Assembly: GCA_004009845.1 (NCBI GenBank)
Contig: RMBW01000008.1
Span: forward strand, 496,001 to 560,000
Source: Davidsoniella eucalypti
Taxonomy: Eukaryota; Ascomycota; Sordariomycetes; Microascales; Ceratocystidaceae
DNA length: 64,000 bases
Reading direction: 5' to 3'
Shown piece after piece: positions 10,707-24,100 of the stretch (the stretch's first letter is position 1; each line of letters starts with the position of its first letter). The notes beneath the pieces are model-generated. The model was given only the letters and a program-made list of their open reading frames with translations. It searched no databases and was not told the DNA's origin. The position numbers were made by a program, and so were the translations under genes.

Positions 10707-13700
10707 CTGATATCATATGGTAGGTTCGTGAATAGTTCGCCGACGGCGATGACAACTTAGGAACCGTCTGTGAACCATATTATGTCTAAACTTTTGTTAT
10801 CAGCTGTTCTGTTCCCTTTTCGGTACGCACGTATTTGACAGTATATGCAAGGAAGCAAATGCAGGAAAAAAAAGCAAGAAAAAAAATGAGCACGCCCCAA
10901 TGTAAGGCTAGTAGCCCAACATATGCAACAAACGCATAGGCATGAGAAGACAAGATGGAGAAGAGATAAGGCGGACAAAGGAAAGAGGTTTTTTATTTTT
11001 ATTTTATTATCTCCCTGGCTCACTACATAGATAATTGCATACAGATATGTATTATGAGTTGTCAAAGCTACGATATACTGGTCTGTGGTGAACAATACGG
11101 AAAGCACTATAAGAGTTTCTTTCTACCCCGAGGGAGGAAGTGATAACGAAAGAATGGAGAACAAAGCACTTATGGCTTTTGTTGTACATCGATCTATGAG
11201 AGAAGGTAGATATCAGTGGCTCGGCCGGATCTGACGATGTGCTCCTGTCAAACTCCGATTGGTCATCTACTTGTCGTTCTTTTACCTCTCGCTATGACCG
11301 TTGTCGTTTGTCTTGTATAGCTTCTTTTTTTTTCTTTCTTTTTCGGGGAAGAATAATACGACAATGTCTAGGTTGGATATGAATTCAACAGGAAAAGAGA
11401 GATATAAAAGATACAGAGTTGTATAGAGAGAGGGGTAGCTTGTTTAATCTTGGAAATATTTAGCCCAAAGATAGAAAGCCATAGTTGATATAAGAGATTT
11501 AGTTCCAATGGACTGCCATTATGGGCATTTAGTAGTATTCACGAGATAGTGATATGTGAGGTGGAAGAGAATCGACATCCCTTTTCATCAGTAACAATAA
11601 CTACTACCATATAGTTGACGATGATAGCATAAGCGCCCGTTATTACTGCGACTACGACAATGAATTCTAGACTTGTTCTCTCTCAAGTCGTCTCTTCTGG
11701 ACTTCCTTCCCCTCTGCCACTGCTCCATTATGATGACGATAACAACCTCATTACCTCATTGACAGGAGATAGAAGCCATATTTCCCCTCTCGTAACTGGG
11801 AATTCCAAGATGGAGAATACCGAAGATGTTGCTTTCTTTCCGGCCATATATAGAGAAAAGAGAGAAAGCAAAGGAAGAATAATAATCATCCTGGCCCTTG
11901 CGATATCTAAACACTGTTGTCTGAGGCCTAGGAATGATCCTAAGTGTCCTACATATATTCAGTCGAACGTATCTTTGAAAAATCTTCTGCTTGAGCTAAA
12001 TTTGCTACTCGCCTTATATTATATCGAGATGGAACGTGAAATAAGATTCAAGCGAGGCTCGTTTATATGTACGCTCTGACGATTCACGTGAATACGATCG
12101 TTCTTTTGGTTTAATTTCTGCTCGATGAGAAGGAAAGAAGAGAAGAGAGAAAAAAAAGAAGAAGAAAAAAAAGAGCTGCGATCAGAGCGCGGGAAGGCTC
12201 GGAAGGAAGAGATCCAGGATGAGATGAGATGGCCTCGGACTTTTGCAGGCTTTCTTGCTGTTTATACAACTATACATAGCATGTATGCTACCTTTCTCTT
12301 CTTCTTATCCGTTCCGTCCTTTCTGTTATGACGACTTTGCTATGAGTGGGGTAAGATGAGGGAGGGGAGTTTATACAATTATAAACATATAAATAATGTT
12401 CCGGCCGGCTTCGGGAGGTGCGAGTTAGAGAGAAAAACACAAATGAGGAAGATGCTATTGTATTATGATTGTACGTGTAATAGTTGCTGAAGGAATATTC
12501 CATGGAAGAAGCTTTGATAGCCCGGCTAGCCCTTGATTTATCGGACAGAAGATCCAAGCAAGCATGCAAAGAGGCAGCTTGGAAGTCTATCCTGACAGCT
12601 ATGCTTCTTTACACTGTCTGGTTTTCGATATCGGGATGGAAGGTGCTGGGGCCTTTTGGATTAGTCTTGCTTGGCCTCTTTAAGAGGAACGGTTAGTGGT
12701 TTAGTCGAACAGTTGCTGTTCTTAGATACAACGTGTTCTTAGATACATGACACAACGTGATAAGCTTATCTAGGAAGGGCTCCTTGATAATTAAATATAC
12801 AATATAGAAGCCAGTTTCCAATGGCCTGATTTGTAAACGATGCCCAACTTGCGTAGGATTTTGGCTGCGAGATACATAAAAAGAAGAGAATAAGACGTCG
12901 AGTAGACTATACAATATGAGTCTAAACCCCGTGATACGATGTAGTATTCAGAGATACATAAGCAACTTTGCGTTGTTAGTTATTCCAGAAGGGAACTACT
13001 TGCCAACTGGAGCCCAAGAACCACATACATACAGCATCATACGATCCTCATATAATATTGCGGTGATAACAAACTGCGCTTTATTTTCTGCCTAATCGCA
13101 TATGAAACTTTAGAGAAAAGGAAGTGAAAATTTTTCATGTTCCCATAAGCGACAAAGCAATGGGAAGGTCGCGTTTCAGGGTCGCTTACCACAGACTCAA
13201 CTTGAGCCTCGATACACTGTGTGCTTGTGTGTTTATCTTCAAGTACGGTTTATGTGTGGTGTTCGTTGTAGCTGTAGGTTGGTGGCATGAACCTTATACT
13301 GAATTGACAATAGCAGGTACATGTACAGATAGACAGCTGCAGATTACAGAGGGGTTAGTTGGCGGTAGAGGCGATGTTGCAGTATATGCAGCCGAGCACG
13401 GCAGAGCAACAGTTTTATTTCTTTAAACTTGAACAGATATACAGCTCCAAGTATGGCTGTCAGACGGCGTTGGTAGCCTCTGTGGGCTTGCCTGCTTAGC
13501 AATCCGGAATCGGGACTCTAGTTACTGGTTCGCGAAATGAATACCAATAGACATGATGCGTTTTATCGTTGGGATCGTTAGGTCTAGATTCCCCCATTCA
13601 CGACTCTGGATACAACGCTGGTGTTATCCGCAAAGATGATCGGACTATCGGATGTCACATATTGGCGGTTGAAGATATATGTACAATGACTAGGTGAGTT

Positions 13701-16700
13701 GAGCTGTTGTTACTGTTACTAGTGATAGGCTCATTGCCTTTGAAATCAAAGAGAACATCTCACTGTTGCAAGTTTCATTACTTTAGTGCGTCGTATATCT
13801 ATGTAATTCTTGTATTTTGTCTAGTTGAAGGCCAGTCGCAGCTCCGAGGTAGAAATTCTCCAAGAACTTATTTATTATCCCGACTTTTATTTAAAAATTT
13901 TAATAATATATTTATATATATATTTTTTAAATCAACCACCGGTCCCCGGCCGATATCTCCAAGAACTTTTGGCTACACTGGCCTTGGCCGCTATTTATAT
14001 TTGCGTATTGCTACTGCGTTGTTTCTCTGCAGCCAAAACCACCGCTATAAACGCCCCAAGCGCTGTTCTTCACCCACTCTCAAGAACCGGTGTTGGAAGC
14101 TTTGATCACGACGTGGTTCGGAAGAAAGTAGCAGTAGGAGCTTGGCGAGAAAGACAAGAGGCGGTTTTTTTTCCTTCTTTTTTTCACATTAAGATCATAA
14201 GAGCCAGATAACATATTTATGCAATACACAATCAGGAATTCAATACTTACAGATACACATGTCGTTCAGATACCGCAGCCCAAGGCGTCGGCATGGCAAA
14301 TAATGTGCGCTATTTCTGGTGTGATCTTCCACTGTTCTATTTTCTATTTTTCTCCTGTGCATATTTCAGGAGGCTTGTCAGGCAAACTTCACGTGAAGTT
14401 GAGTGTATGTACCTTTTTGGGCCACGGTTTTTATTTGATAGCAGTAATGCTGGCTGACATCACAGTCTTCCAGCACCAATAGCGCAATACCAAAATAATT
14501 AGAAAAAGAACGAGTCGGCCATATCCACTTTTGCGATTAGGCTATAATTGTACTTTTTACATCCATATTTCTGTGCCTATGATATCATTCTTCCATTCTT
14601 TAGCCGGTTCCCGGCCAATATTCAAAGGGAAAGAAGGGATAAGAAAAAAGTCACGAGTACCACTTGGCCACCGCAAATCATGCGCACTTGGGGTAAGTAC
14701 CAAGTACTTATCTATTAACAGATATTCTGGAGTAAGCTAGGCCTATTTGAGCAGCGTGGATACCAGATCTGGAGCAGACGAACATTCCTCCCACTCTGTT
14801 TCTCGCCCGAGACAAAAAAAAACATAGCAAGTACATAAAAGATCCGATAAAGAGACTTTTTTGGAATCGAAAGGAACATCGTGCTGCTTTTTTCCTTTGA
14901 AATGTGACTAAGCCAAAAAGATCTTCACTGCACTGTTATCAGCAACCAGCAATAAGTTGTGTATCGATCTTTGATAGATCTTCAGTACGACAAGTAGAGA
15001 TACTTTCGGTCGTTGATCCGATCATTTTATCTCCTATCGGCAACTCCAAGTAAAGGCAAGTTTCGATCAAGTCGGGCCTCGTCTTTATTTGCTGGAATGT
15101 CCTCGGAATTAGTCACCTCGCAAGTAACCAGATTTCTTTTCTTTTTTTAATATTGTTTTTTGGGACTTTCTTTGTAGACACGCTCGTTTTCCCCACGTTG
15201 CTGATAAATACGAAATGATTTTATTTCTTTTTTCTCCTAGGGTCCTTGTTCTATCCCTTCCCAAGGCTTCCATCTTCTGGTTTGATCAAGCACCAGAGAG
15301 GGAGAAAGGTCACGTTGTAACGTCATTTTTACAGTCTTCCAATTCCCTGTTCTCGATTCTTTTTCGTTCTAGTAGACACGCTCCTTATATGAGCTTCTCC
15401 TAGAAATCAGAGATAACAAACAGTGCGAAGAAGTGTCCTATCACAACTGCGTCATAACTGGTCCTTCTTCTATCGTTCTGTAAATACAGGATACCGCAGA
15501 CCACATAATGGCTTCTGCTTTATATATCACAGGCCTCAAAGGGTCTGTATCTCCACATTACCAATAGTGACCCTCCTTGTTTGATCTTGCCATGTCCATG
15601 ACTAGAGACGCTTTGGGTTGACGTGCGGGATGGACGGGGAGGAGTCACAGGTGATTGAAAGATGGTCGTCATAACTTGTTCCCAAGCCCTTCTTTGCAAC
15701 CAATTTGCTTCTGTTTGCCGTGGGGTATTTGTTGTTATGAAACACTGGCCGGCGGCATTACAGCGTTATACATATTGACAGTACAGCAGACCATACTAGA
15801 GAAAATAGGCTGGGCAGCCAGTGAACTCGGAGTGATTACAATGTTATATCAAGCGTGAAGATGCGTTTTGGGAGCATGTGAACCCTTCTTCCCAACCGTC
15901 AACTTAGGCTACCACCTTCTGTGGCAAACACAGTCCAGAGATATACACGTGGATGGCCAAGTGTCAGATACTGTATCTTGCTATCTGCTTGGTGGTCATA
16001 TATAGATCCCCGATAGAGTCGCATGACGATAAACTTATGCAGACCATAGTAGTAATATGGTACAGACCAAACAAGGTAAGATTGAATTAATAAAAAAAAA
16101 CGTCGGAAGCGTGACGGGGCGGCTAGATTCTCGATTTGTCGCTGTGAATACATATATATCACGACTTGTGCGAAGGAATGCAACAGGATGTATGTACCAT
16201 CTCAATCGTTATCTTCCCATCATCCTATCGCTGTATTCTATATTTCTTTGCTATGTATACATGTACAGTCGATACTTGCTAGTATTTACCGAAGGTCCAG
16301 GCGACCTCTTCATTCTCCGCTTGGGCAACTATTTGAGGGGAATGTGATAGTGTCAGAAGCGGAGAGAGAAATGTACTGCAATCTGGTGGTTGCTTTCCGC
16401 GGTGACTTTAATCTAACTGCGTTGGGCATCATTATGAGCCAAGGACGATGCTATCTATAGAACCGATGTATTGGTACAGTTATCCTGGGCTAGGCTTACA
16501 GACTCAGCTACTACTGTTTAGTGCTTCATCAACCGCCTAATTCCGTAGATAGCGGCCTCCGTCTGCGCCAATGCTCACACGAGCTTACATATGTATAATG
16601 TATATGCCCGAGAAGTGAACTTTGGTTGCCATTGGCTAACAAACTGGCACTATCTGTACTAACTATTCTAGCATTCTACATAGTATGTACTTTGCCTTGC

Positions 16701-17077
16701 ATAAGCAGAAGCTGCAGATTATGCAAACAACTGCAAGTATGGGAAGCAAGGTCCTTATCAGTGACTGACAGGCTTCTTAGCCAAGCCAGGTATCTTATCA
16801 AAGCCAAGGCCAAGCAAGACCTTGTCTTTTAATTGTAGACACACATGTATATCGTGGTAATATCTGTACATACATCATATTGAAGAAGAACTCCCCGGTA
16901 ATCTGCAGAAACAGAAATATACAGACGACAAAATGAGTAATTGGAAAGAAAAAGAAACAAATAATAGAGCTTATCATGGAGGGTAAATCTCTCCTGTTTG
17001 TTTTGTACGGCTCGAGCCAAATTAACGCTGGAAAAACGAGGCGTTGAGAAACAAAATCAATATGCGAGACAAAACAA

Positions 17078-17089
17078 GGGGGGGGGGGG
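17078..17089 (+). repeat. 12-base G homopolymer
   Basis: Uninterrupted run of 12 G in the gene-free stretch between CSF1 and the Ser-rich protein gene. No coding context; a simple repeat likely to vary in length. Confidence 0.8.
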
Positions 17090-19253
17090 TGAAGACAAGC
17101 CAGGGAAGGGGGGAGTATCAAGTCTTTATCTTTATCTTGACTTTTGACCCAAGAAGTTCCCCCTCTCCTAACAGTCAATGACTTGGTGGTCTTTTGCTTT
17201 TACCTTTTAAAACTACCTCTTTGAGCACTTCCACCAGTTTGTCCAATAGCTATATGTAAGCGTGGGGATTGGTGTTCCGGGATGGAGGAACAAAGAAGTA
17301 CCACTTGCCGCTATCTAGTATGTGTGTGTACATGGTCAATGAATTATATACATGTTGCTAGATTCGTTATCTCCAGACTCTCTTGCTCTACTATGTGTAT
17401 GACCATGATTTTCCACGGGTTGATTTGAAACCACATGGGCAGCCGAAGTGACCAGAACAGAACGTAATTATGAACTAAGAGATGAGATTGTGCTTACATT
17501 TAGAAGATATAAGTCTTGTTTCTGTTTCTTCTCGTCACCTGTCTGCCTATCTGCCTAGTCATAAACCGGTCTGTTTCTTGTTGATAGTACTGCTAGTGGC
17601 TAAAACTTCTACAGCTTCCACGAAATTTTGATTGTCCATTCGTTGTTGCTTTTTTCCCCCTTCCGCAACATCTTTTGTTTCCTTCGTTTGCATCATATTG
17701 AAATTCAGCTTCTGTAGATTCTATGTATCATATTATTTCTTTCATATTTTGCTGGTAAGCCTCTTATCGCGTCAAGCAAAGTCATCGAGTTTTTGGCCCT
17801 CGCCAAGCTATTAGCCAGCCAACTTTGAAATCGCCACCAAAGAAGCTTCGCTCTGGTCACAATAGCAAGCTTTTAGAGCATCATTTCCGGCTTCTTATCA
17901 ATTGTAATAAGGGTATGTGCGCCAGACTAGGTCGTCCACGGTCCGCCATCCACTAATACATATCGTCGTAGCTATCTAGGCTCTCTATCAGTCGCCCTAA
18001 GCAGTTAGACAGTGACGACACTATCGCTCATTGCGGCGAGCAACCGGCTTTCTCGGTGTCCTAGACTTGGCTATACTTATAGTCTCTGTACGAATAATAG
18101 CCCTGGGCACATTACAAAAGCAAACAATAGCTTTCACGATATACCCATCCGGCGATACTTGGTCTGTCTCTACAGCATCGCCATCTACTCTCGTTTCTCG
18201 GTTCACCAGACAATCCTCGGCTTTAGCTGCCAGCTGCGTTATCGTTGCCTAGCTCGACCCCGTTTACAACTACAGTTGCTAGCACTGCCAGACATCGTCT
18301 CACTGCCTGATCGCCCCATGGCAGATAAATCCGACCGGTTATCGACCATCTCCAGCAATCTTCGATCAATTGTAGTCGCCAGACACGAAGCCGGAATCTG
18401 GACACATACAACGCCCCTCGACTGCTAGTAAAACGCAATTGTATCGCTGGCTATCCTGTCTTGTTACCTGCTCTGCTGCGACCTCAATCTTTGGCCTCAG
18501 TCTCTCTTTGAGCTTGACCTCTATTTTGCCTTTTACCCTTCTTATCCCTGCCAGGGATCACCCCGGACAACACCGTCATAGGCCCTTCCAGCGGCTTGGG
18601 TTACGTACAAGAAAAAGGCGCCCCAAACAGTCACAAGCCTTGTTGCTGGCTGGACTTGCTGGTTGGATATCTGCCTCAAGTCTGCCTGCGTCGTTCCGTC
18701 TTTGTGCTGCCAGAGATCGGTCTTGTCATAGAGCTTGCCATCGTTGCTGTCGGCTGTCACTGCTACGACCAACACCGCAAATTCGCATAGGGTGTTAGTC
18801 AAACCCAACCCAGTCCCAACCCAATCGAACAGCGCCTAAGCCCATCTGCATGGCCACGCCCCCTGTATCTTCTCCGCCATCGGTACGTCCTTGTAGCAAG
18901 AAAAGCCGGCGAAGGAACACCTGTAAACCCAAATCAAATATAAACAATAAATAGAACGAGAGATACAGGGCTTCTTTATCGGCTGCTCACCTGCTCAATC
19001 CAGAAAAAAGCCAACTAGGAACCGATACCCCGGTCTAATTGGCCGCCCCAGGCTTACGATACAGCTGGCCCTTAGTGCCTGCTGCACTGCATTACAGCGC
19101 CGTCTCTGCTGAGACTCAGGCACGCCACCCTGCTGCCAGGTCCAGGCCTGCCCTGTCGCCCACTAACAGCCACACTGTGACTGGTCTGTGTTCTGCCGTC
19201 TGATCGACTTATATAGAGTGGCCAATGTCCGGTCCTCCATTGCCTCTGTCAAG

Positions 19254-21137
19254 ATGATGTCTCCCAGCTCTTTCGTGCATTACCACCGCCAAACCCAATC
19301 GTCGCAACCACAGCACCAACGGTCTCTTCAACGCCCTCGCGCCCCGTCTTCGCCATCAGCCTCTCTCTCTACCGGCCCGTCTGAAGAAGCCTCTGAACCA
19401 GCTCCTGCTGCCTCTCGCTCTGCCCTCTCGTCGACGGCCATTCCAGCACAACCCTCGCTGCCGCCATCCACTGCTACGCCATCGTCCATCTATTCGCCGC
19501 AACGACGTCCGCCCTCAGCCTCTCCCAGCACTGCTTCCGCGCCATCCACGTCTGCCCCTTCTCCTTCGCTTTTTGGCAGGCTGTGGAAATCCAAGTATGA
19601 ACAGAGTCATCACCTGGAGCCCCCTCCGCACACTGCCTCTTTGTCCCCTCCTGCTCTCCTCGCTTCCCGCCACCAAGTCTCGCAGTCTCGAGACACCATG
19701 GCTACTGTAAGCGTTTCTCGCACTCCGGCCCAGCCCATCCTCATGATGAAGTCGTCCTCGAGGTCCTCCTCGTCCATTGCTACCGTGCAGATCCCCGCGA
19801 GGTCTCACGCCTACCGCTCAGAAAAGCCCGCCAAGCGCCAATCGTCTGCTCGGCCTGCCCGCAGCCAACGCTCTTCGAGGCCCCGGGACGTCCACTCGCC
19901 GGACGCCGTGCCTGCTTCCGTTGTCGCCCTGCTGGCCATGACGGATATCCCCAAGCCCCGCCGCCAGCGCAGCCAGCGCCGCGTGCAGGAAAAGGCCGCC
20001 ATGCCTATGACCGTCGACTCCATCATGGAGCACGCCACGGAGACAGAGCTGAGTTTCCAGCTGGCCAAGAGCCCCCTGGACATGCTTCTGCTGCCTCCGG
20101 ACGAGATTGACTGCGGCTCAGACTCGCCCGTCTCCATATCCGACAGCGACATTGGCCTGGGCGGGCGCACCGTTTCTCTGGAGTCTATGCCTTCTCTGTC
20201 CGACTCCGACGCCTACGGCACCCCGTCCTCGGTCGGCTCCTCTTGGGGCGGCTTTTCCCGCTCCGACGCTTCTATTCCGCGCTCGCGCAGCCGCAAGAAC
20301 AAGCAGCGCCCTACGCGGCCTTCGCTCGAGCCCGTGTCGCTGCCGTGTGGCGAGCTCGACACGCATCCCTTGTCCAAGGCCATCAACGTCGACGAGCTGG
20401 ACTTCCGTGTCTTCGACAGCAGCGACGATGCTTCTTCGCAAAGCTCCAAGGAGTCGTCGGGCAGCCCGTTCCCCACCATGGTCAGGTCGGCTTTCAAGTC
20501 CAACTTGACGGCCTCTCTACGGGCTATCAAGAACGCTGCAAAGGCCGTCTCTAACCTCAACTTCTCATCTATCCCCTCAGATGACTTCCTTACCCGGTCG
20601 ATTCTGACCATCGACCCCAGGGTACCGTTCACCGATGAGCGCCGCCCTCCCATGCTCGAGGAGGAACCCTCGGCTGCCCTTCGCCGCTACCTGAACCCTA
20701 CATCGTCGGCACTCATCGAACACCGTCCGAGCACCGCTCTTGCCTCGCACCGCCCGTACACTGCCTCCATCCAGATGCAAACCTACAAGGTATACAAGTC
20801 TCGCAATGGCTCTCGGTCCAGCTCTGCGGCTGCCGCCTCCACTGCCCCGACTACGTCGCACCAGGCCCAGCCCCAGTCACCCAACCAGACTGCCTTCTCG
20901 TACCCGCCTGGTGCTATGCGCCAGCGCGAGATGAGAGAGAACCCGAACTTCATCCGCATTGCTGTTCTGGAGATGGCCATGCGCCGCAGTGGAAAACTCG
21001 ACGAGGCCGTTCCAGGGCGTGCTCGCTGGGCTCTTCCTCCTCGGAAACCGGTGCGTGTCTGCGAGGTCTCTATCGATGGCGTTCCAGAGCGCTGGATCCC
21101 TACTCCTGCTGTCCACGGCGGCCCCCCTGCCATCTAA
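19254..21137 (+). CDS. Ser/Pro-rich conserved fungal protein of unknown function
   Basis: Single exon of 627 residues. The start is the first of two adjacent ATGs at 19254 and 19257; the frame is open further upstream but holds no earlier ATG. The N-terminal two thirds are very rich in Ser, Pro, Ala and Arg and look disordered. A short acidic/Ser segment (about 270-330, with DSDIGLG and SDSDAYG) may hold casein-kinase-type sites. The last ~85 residues are different in character: a compact stretch beginning NPNFIRIAVLEMAMRR, then GRARWALPPRKP, then VPERWIPTP. This block resembles a motif seen at the C-terminus of uncharacterised proteins of Sordariomycetes and related fungi; that is family recall, not a search. 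No catalytic residues, membrane segment or signal peptide are visible. It stands alone, with about 9 kb of gene-free DNA upstream and almost 4 kb downstream. Confidence 0.8.
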   Translation: MMSPSSFVHYHRQTQSSQPQHQRSLQRPRAPSSPSASLSTGPSEEASEPAPAASRSALSSTAIPAQPSLPPSTATPSSIYSPQRRPPSASPSTASAPSTSAPSPSLFGRLWKSKYEQSHHLEPPPHTASLSPPALLASRHQVSQSRDTMATVSVSRTPAQPILMMKSSSRSSSSIATVQIPARSHAYRSEKPAKRQSSARPARSQRSSRPRDVHSPDAVPASVVALLAMTDIPKPRRQRSQRRVQEKAAMPMTVDSIMEHATETELSFQLAKSPLDMLLLPPDEIDCGSDSPVSISDSDIGLGGRTVSLESMPSLSDSDAYGTPSSVGSSWGGFSRSDASIPRSRSRKNKQRPTRPSLEPVSLPCGELDTHPLSKAINVDELDFRVFDSSDDASSQSSKESSGSPFPTMVRSAFKSNLTASLRAIKNAAKAVSNLNFSSIPSDDFLTRSILTIDPRVPFTDERRPPMLEEEPSAALRRYLNPTSSALIEHRPSTALASHRPYTASIQMQTYKVYKSRNGSRSSSAAAASTAPTTSHQAQPQSPNQTAFSYPPGAMRQREMRENPNFIRIAVLEMAMRRSGKLDEAVPGRARWALPPRKPVRVCEVSIDGVPERWIPTPAVHGGPPAI

Positions 21138-24100
21138 ACTCTTTTCACTACTTTATTAACGACCTTCACTTGATTTACGACTACATCTTATCTTTTGTTT
21201 GTATTTTCTATTCATATTGAAGCTTTTGCCTTCCAGTCTGGTCCGAAGCCAAGCAAAATCTTAGCCCCGGGGTCCTCCCTATCTCTTTACGTCTTAGTTT
21301 CCACTTTGGGGCTCCCGACAGTACAGCGCACACAGTACAATCCACGTTTCATACGCAAGCCCTATCTTGGTTTATTTTTTATTTTTTTGTTTTTCTGCTC
21401 TATCTGCTTTGGGGATCCATCATTCTGCCCCCATCTTCTTCTGTTTCTGTTGTCTTTACTCATATCTTCTGTCGTTCTGTTTGGCAAGCATAAGCACACG
21501 CATATTCACACATTTAGTTCACACTACATTTACATCCGAGGACAACACACGTTGGAGGCCGCCCTTTTTTTTTAACTTAGCATATTCCCACGCCATATAG
21601 TCAGTGCCCTAGCATGCCCAATTGTACATAGCTATTTCCAGGGCTGCTATGAGTAGCTGCGGCTTACTATCTATTCTTTACTGTACATATACAAAACTAC
21701 TAGTTACCACTCTATCACATTACCAATCATTGAATAATCACCCAACTTTTATACTCTGCCTGTCTTTCAAATGGTGCTTTTTTGCTGTGTCTGTTCCAGC
21801 CGTAACGCGTGTCCACTCTAGGAATTCGTCGCCTGCCAACCCAATATATTCAAGTAAATGGTTTGTGTGCCCTATCCGCATGTAAGCAGCCCTTGGATAT
21901 TTCAGTCTCGCTATGCGTCTTTCTTTTTTCGTCTACTAAAAGACACAGTGTGGTTTCATTAAAAATGAATAGTCATCGTAACATGATAATTTTCATTCTC
22001 AATGTATCACTTGTATACTTGGGTAAAATGGAAAATAACTGATACAATAACCCCCAACTAGCTGTTTTACTTGGCTGATATTATCAAAGTGTCTGTACTC
22101 TCCTCCCTCTAGCCCACGCAAACCGAGAGTGATTGTAATGACTTTTTTGATCTGACATACCAGATGGTTACTGATCATGCAGGTACGTTCCATTCAAGTT
22201 GTATGTGGCTTATCCTTTTTTGTGTGCGTATTAGCCATCGTTATCGGCCATAAACACAATAGGGTTATCTCATATCAGGGTTGCAACATAGTGTTTACTT
22301 TTAACTGGGGTGAAAGAAAGGAGGGAAAAAAATAATTAATTTCAAGTAGCAAGCAATTAAAGCAAGGGTTTTCCCTCAAAATATAGTAAGAAAGCAGGAG
22401 ACTAAAGAGACTCCAGAAAGTTGGAACTTGTTACGTTATCGTATGCACACAAGGACACTTGTTGATGCGTTGGCTCGGCCTTTTTCCCGGATTTTCAGAG
22501 GCCAACCAAAACATAGCCTATCTCTCCACTATAGGATCAGAAGTATAGACAAAGAAAGAGCAGGATATTACACTAGAATTCGTGGCCTCATGATTGGTTG
22601 TACTGTAGTTGTATTATCAATATAGCTCTTCTTATGCCATATTACGTCATAACTCGGGGGTTTTTTTTTCTTTCTTTTTCGTCAGCTACCAAACAAAACA
22701 AGATTCGAAGATTAATTGGACATGATACACAAGCCATAACTTAGAAAGAAGGCGTAGTATCATTTGTTACAATCTGTTTTTATTACTCTATATATTGCCT
22801 TGCTATGGTAAAGATACATGATCAAGTAAAACCTACCGCCTGTCTTCTTTATCAGTAGTCAGACTTTCTTCTCGTTTAGTCGCCGGCCCTACTGCTAGGC
22901 TATTTACATATATTTGTAGGCTAAAAAGATATTTGTTCGGTGGCCATTTTGGAATAACAACGCGTGATAGCAGCTGATAGAAAAGGGTCTTGGGCGACTA
23001 AGCGAGTTGTTGGAATGAATGACTTAAAGTATGTATATATATGTCACTTCATGGTTGCGGATTGCATTCTTAACGAGGGCTGATCGGCTAACTTGATCCT
23101 GAAATGTCAAGCATACAGATACAATTACAGCTATGTAGGACATGGTTCTCTCATGTATGCTAGAAGATGCTAAATATCCTATATCGGCCCAACGTCTAAA
23201 GCACTCTTAGTAAAGCCTGCTAGGCTTTGCATTATGAGCAAGCTTTTAGTAAGTTTCGTAACGATACTTCCCTACGGGCTATTGTGGTAGTAGTAGAAAT
23301 TCTACAGATGCCACTAATTTGATTTGATTCTAAGCTTGTAGGATAGACGAACGGCCGCCTGAATTTCGAGCGGGTTTATCCATGATAGTTATTTTAACGT
23401 ATTATTTTGAGAGATAAGTACAATTATAGAAAGAAGAAAAAGGAAATATATATAACTACATGCTTTATTCAAGATATGCCGAGGAAGATTGTTCCTGTTG
23501 ACGAACCCCTCCCTTCTTCCCCATATTCTAAAACCAAGTTGCACTCAAACTTCAGGCAGACAGCTCGATACGAGTAAATTAAGGGTTTTTCTTGGCTGTT
23601 AGTTACTCTGTTCATATCATCTTTAGAGAAACTAGAAGTCATATTATATCAGTATTGAATAGACATGACAACCTACTAGTACTTGATATGTAGACGAATA
23701 AACTATTATATGTAGCCTGGTCGGGACATTCGAATGCTAGACGTAATATCAACCAATAGCTGCCAACAAGTACACATAGAGAGAAGAAAAACTTTGCTAG
23801 CACCAAAAAAACAACTACCTGTGATCTTAATGGAACTATACAAGCCCAGGATATAGACATGTCAGTGTTATATCCAGAGGAAGTGAAGAAGGATTAGCCT
23901 CTACATTTCCCCCCCTCCTTCACATAATTCATTTCATTACTGGACTAGAAGACGAAGCTTATCGTCAAGTTCCTCTTACTCGATTTTAAAAGGCAACGAT
24001 GGTTATTGACAAGGGAAAAGGGAGAAGAAAAAAGAAAGAAAAAGAAAAAAAAGAAAAGCTTTTCTTGGAACAAACGAAGAAGGAACTAATGTAAACTAGA

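Larger units (their letters stand above)
10232..19253. other. 9-kb stretch with no convincing gene
   Basis: Only short, low-complexity or overlapping open frames occur here, and none has recognisable domains or a believable exon chain. The first 400 bases after CSF1 are T-rich with many TTTTCTTT tracts, as expected of a fungal 3' UTR and terminator. A telomere-like inverted repeat lies at 10682-10706 and a 12-G run at 17078-17089. From about 18000 to 19253 the sequence becomes C/T-rich and could be promoter and long 5' leader of the gene at 19254. Noncoding RNAs or very small genes cannot be excluded from sequence alone. Confidence 0.6.

Noticed and set aside
13707..14211. Two overlapping ~130-codon frames
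   Set aside because: Overlapping in different frames, no ATG-context or domain support, and AT-rich tract in the middle; chance frames.
18012..18428. 138-codon frame in the C/T-rich region
   Set aside because: No domain, overlapping frames of similar size on both strands, and position in a likely promoter or leader.
19188..19253. Longer N-terminus for the Ser-rich protein
   Set aside because: The extension begins at GTG and has no ATG; the first ATG in frame is 19254.
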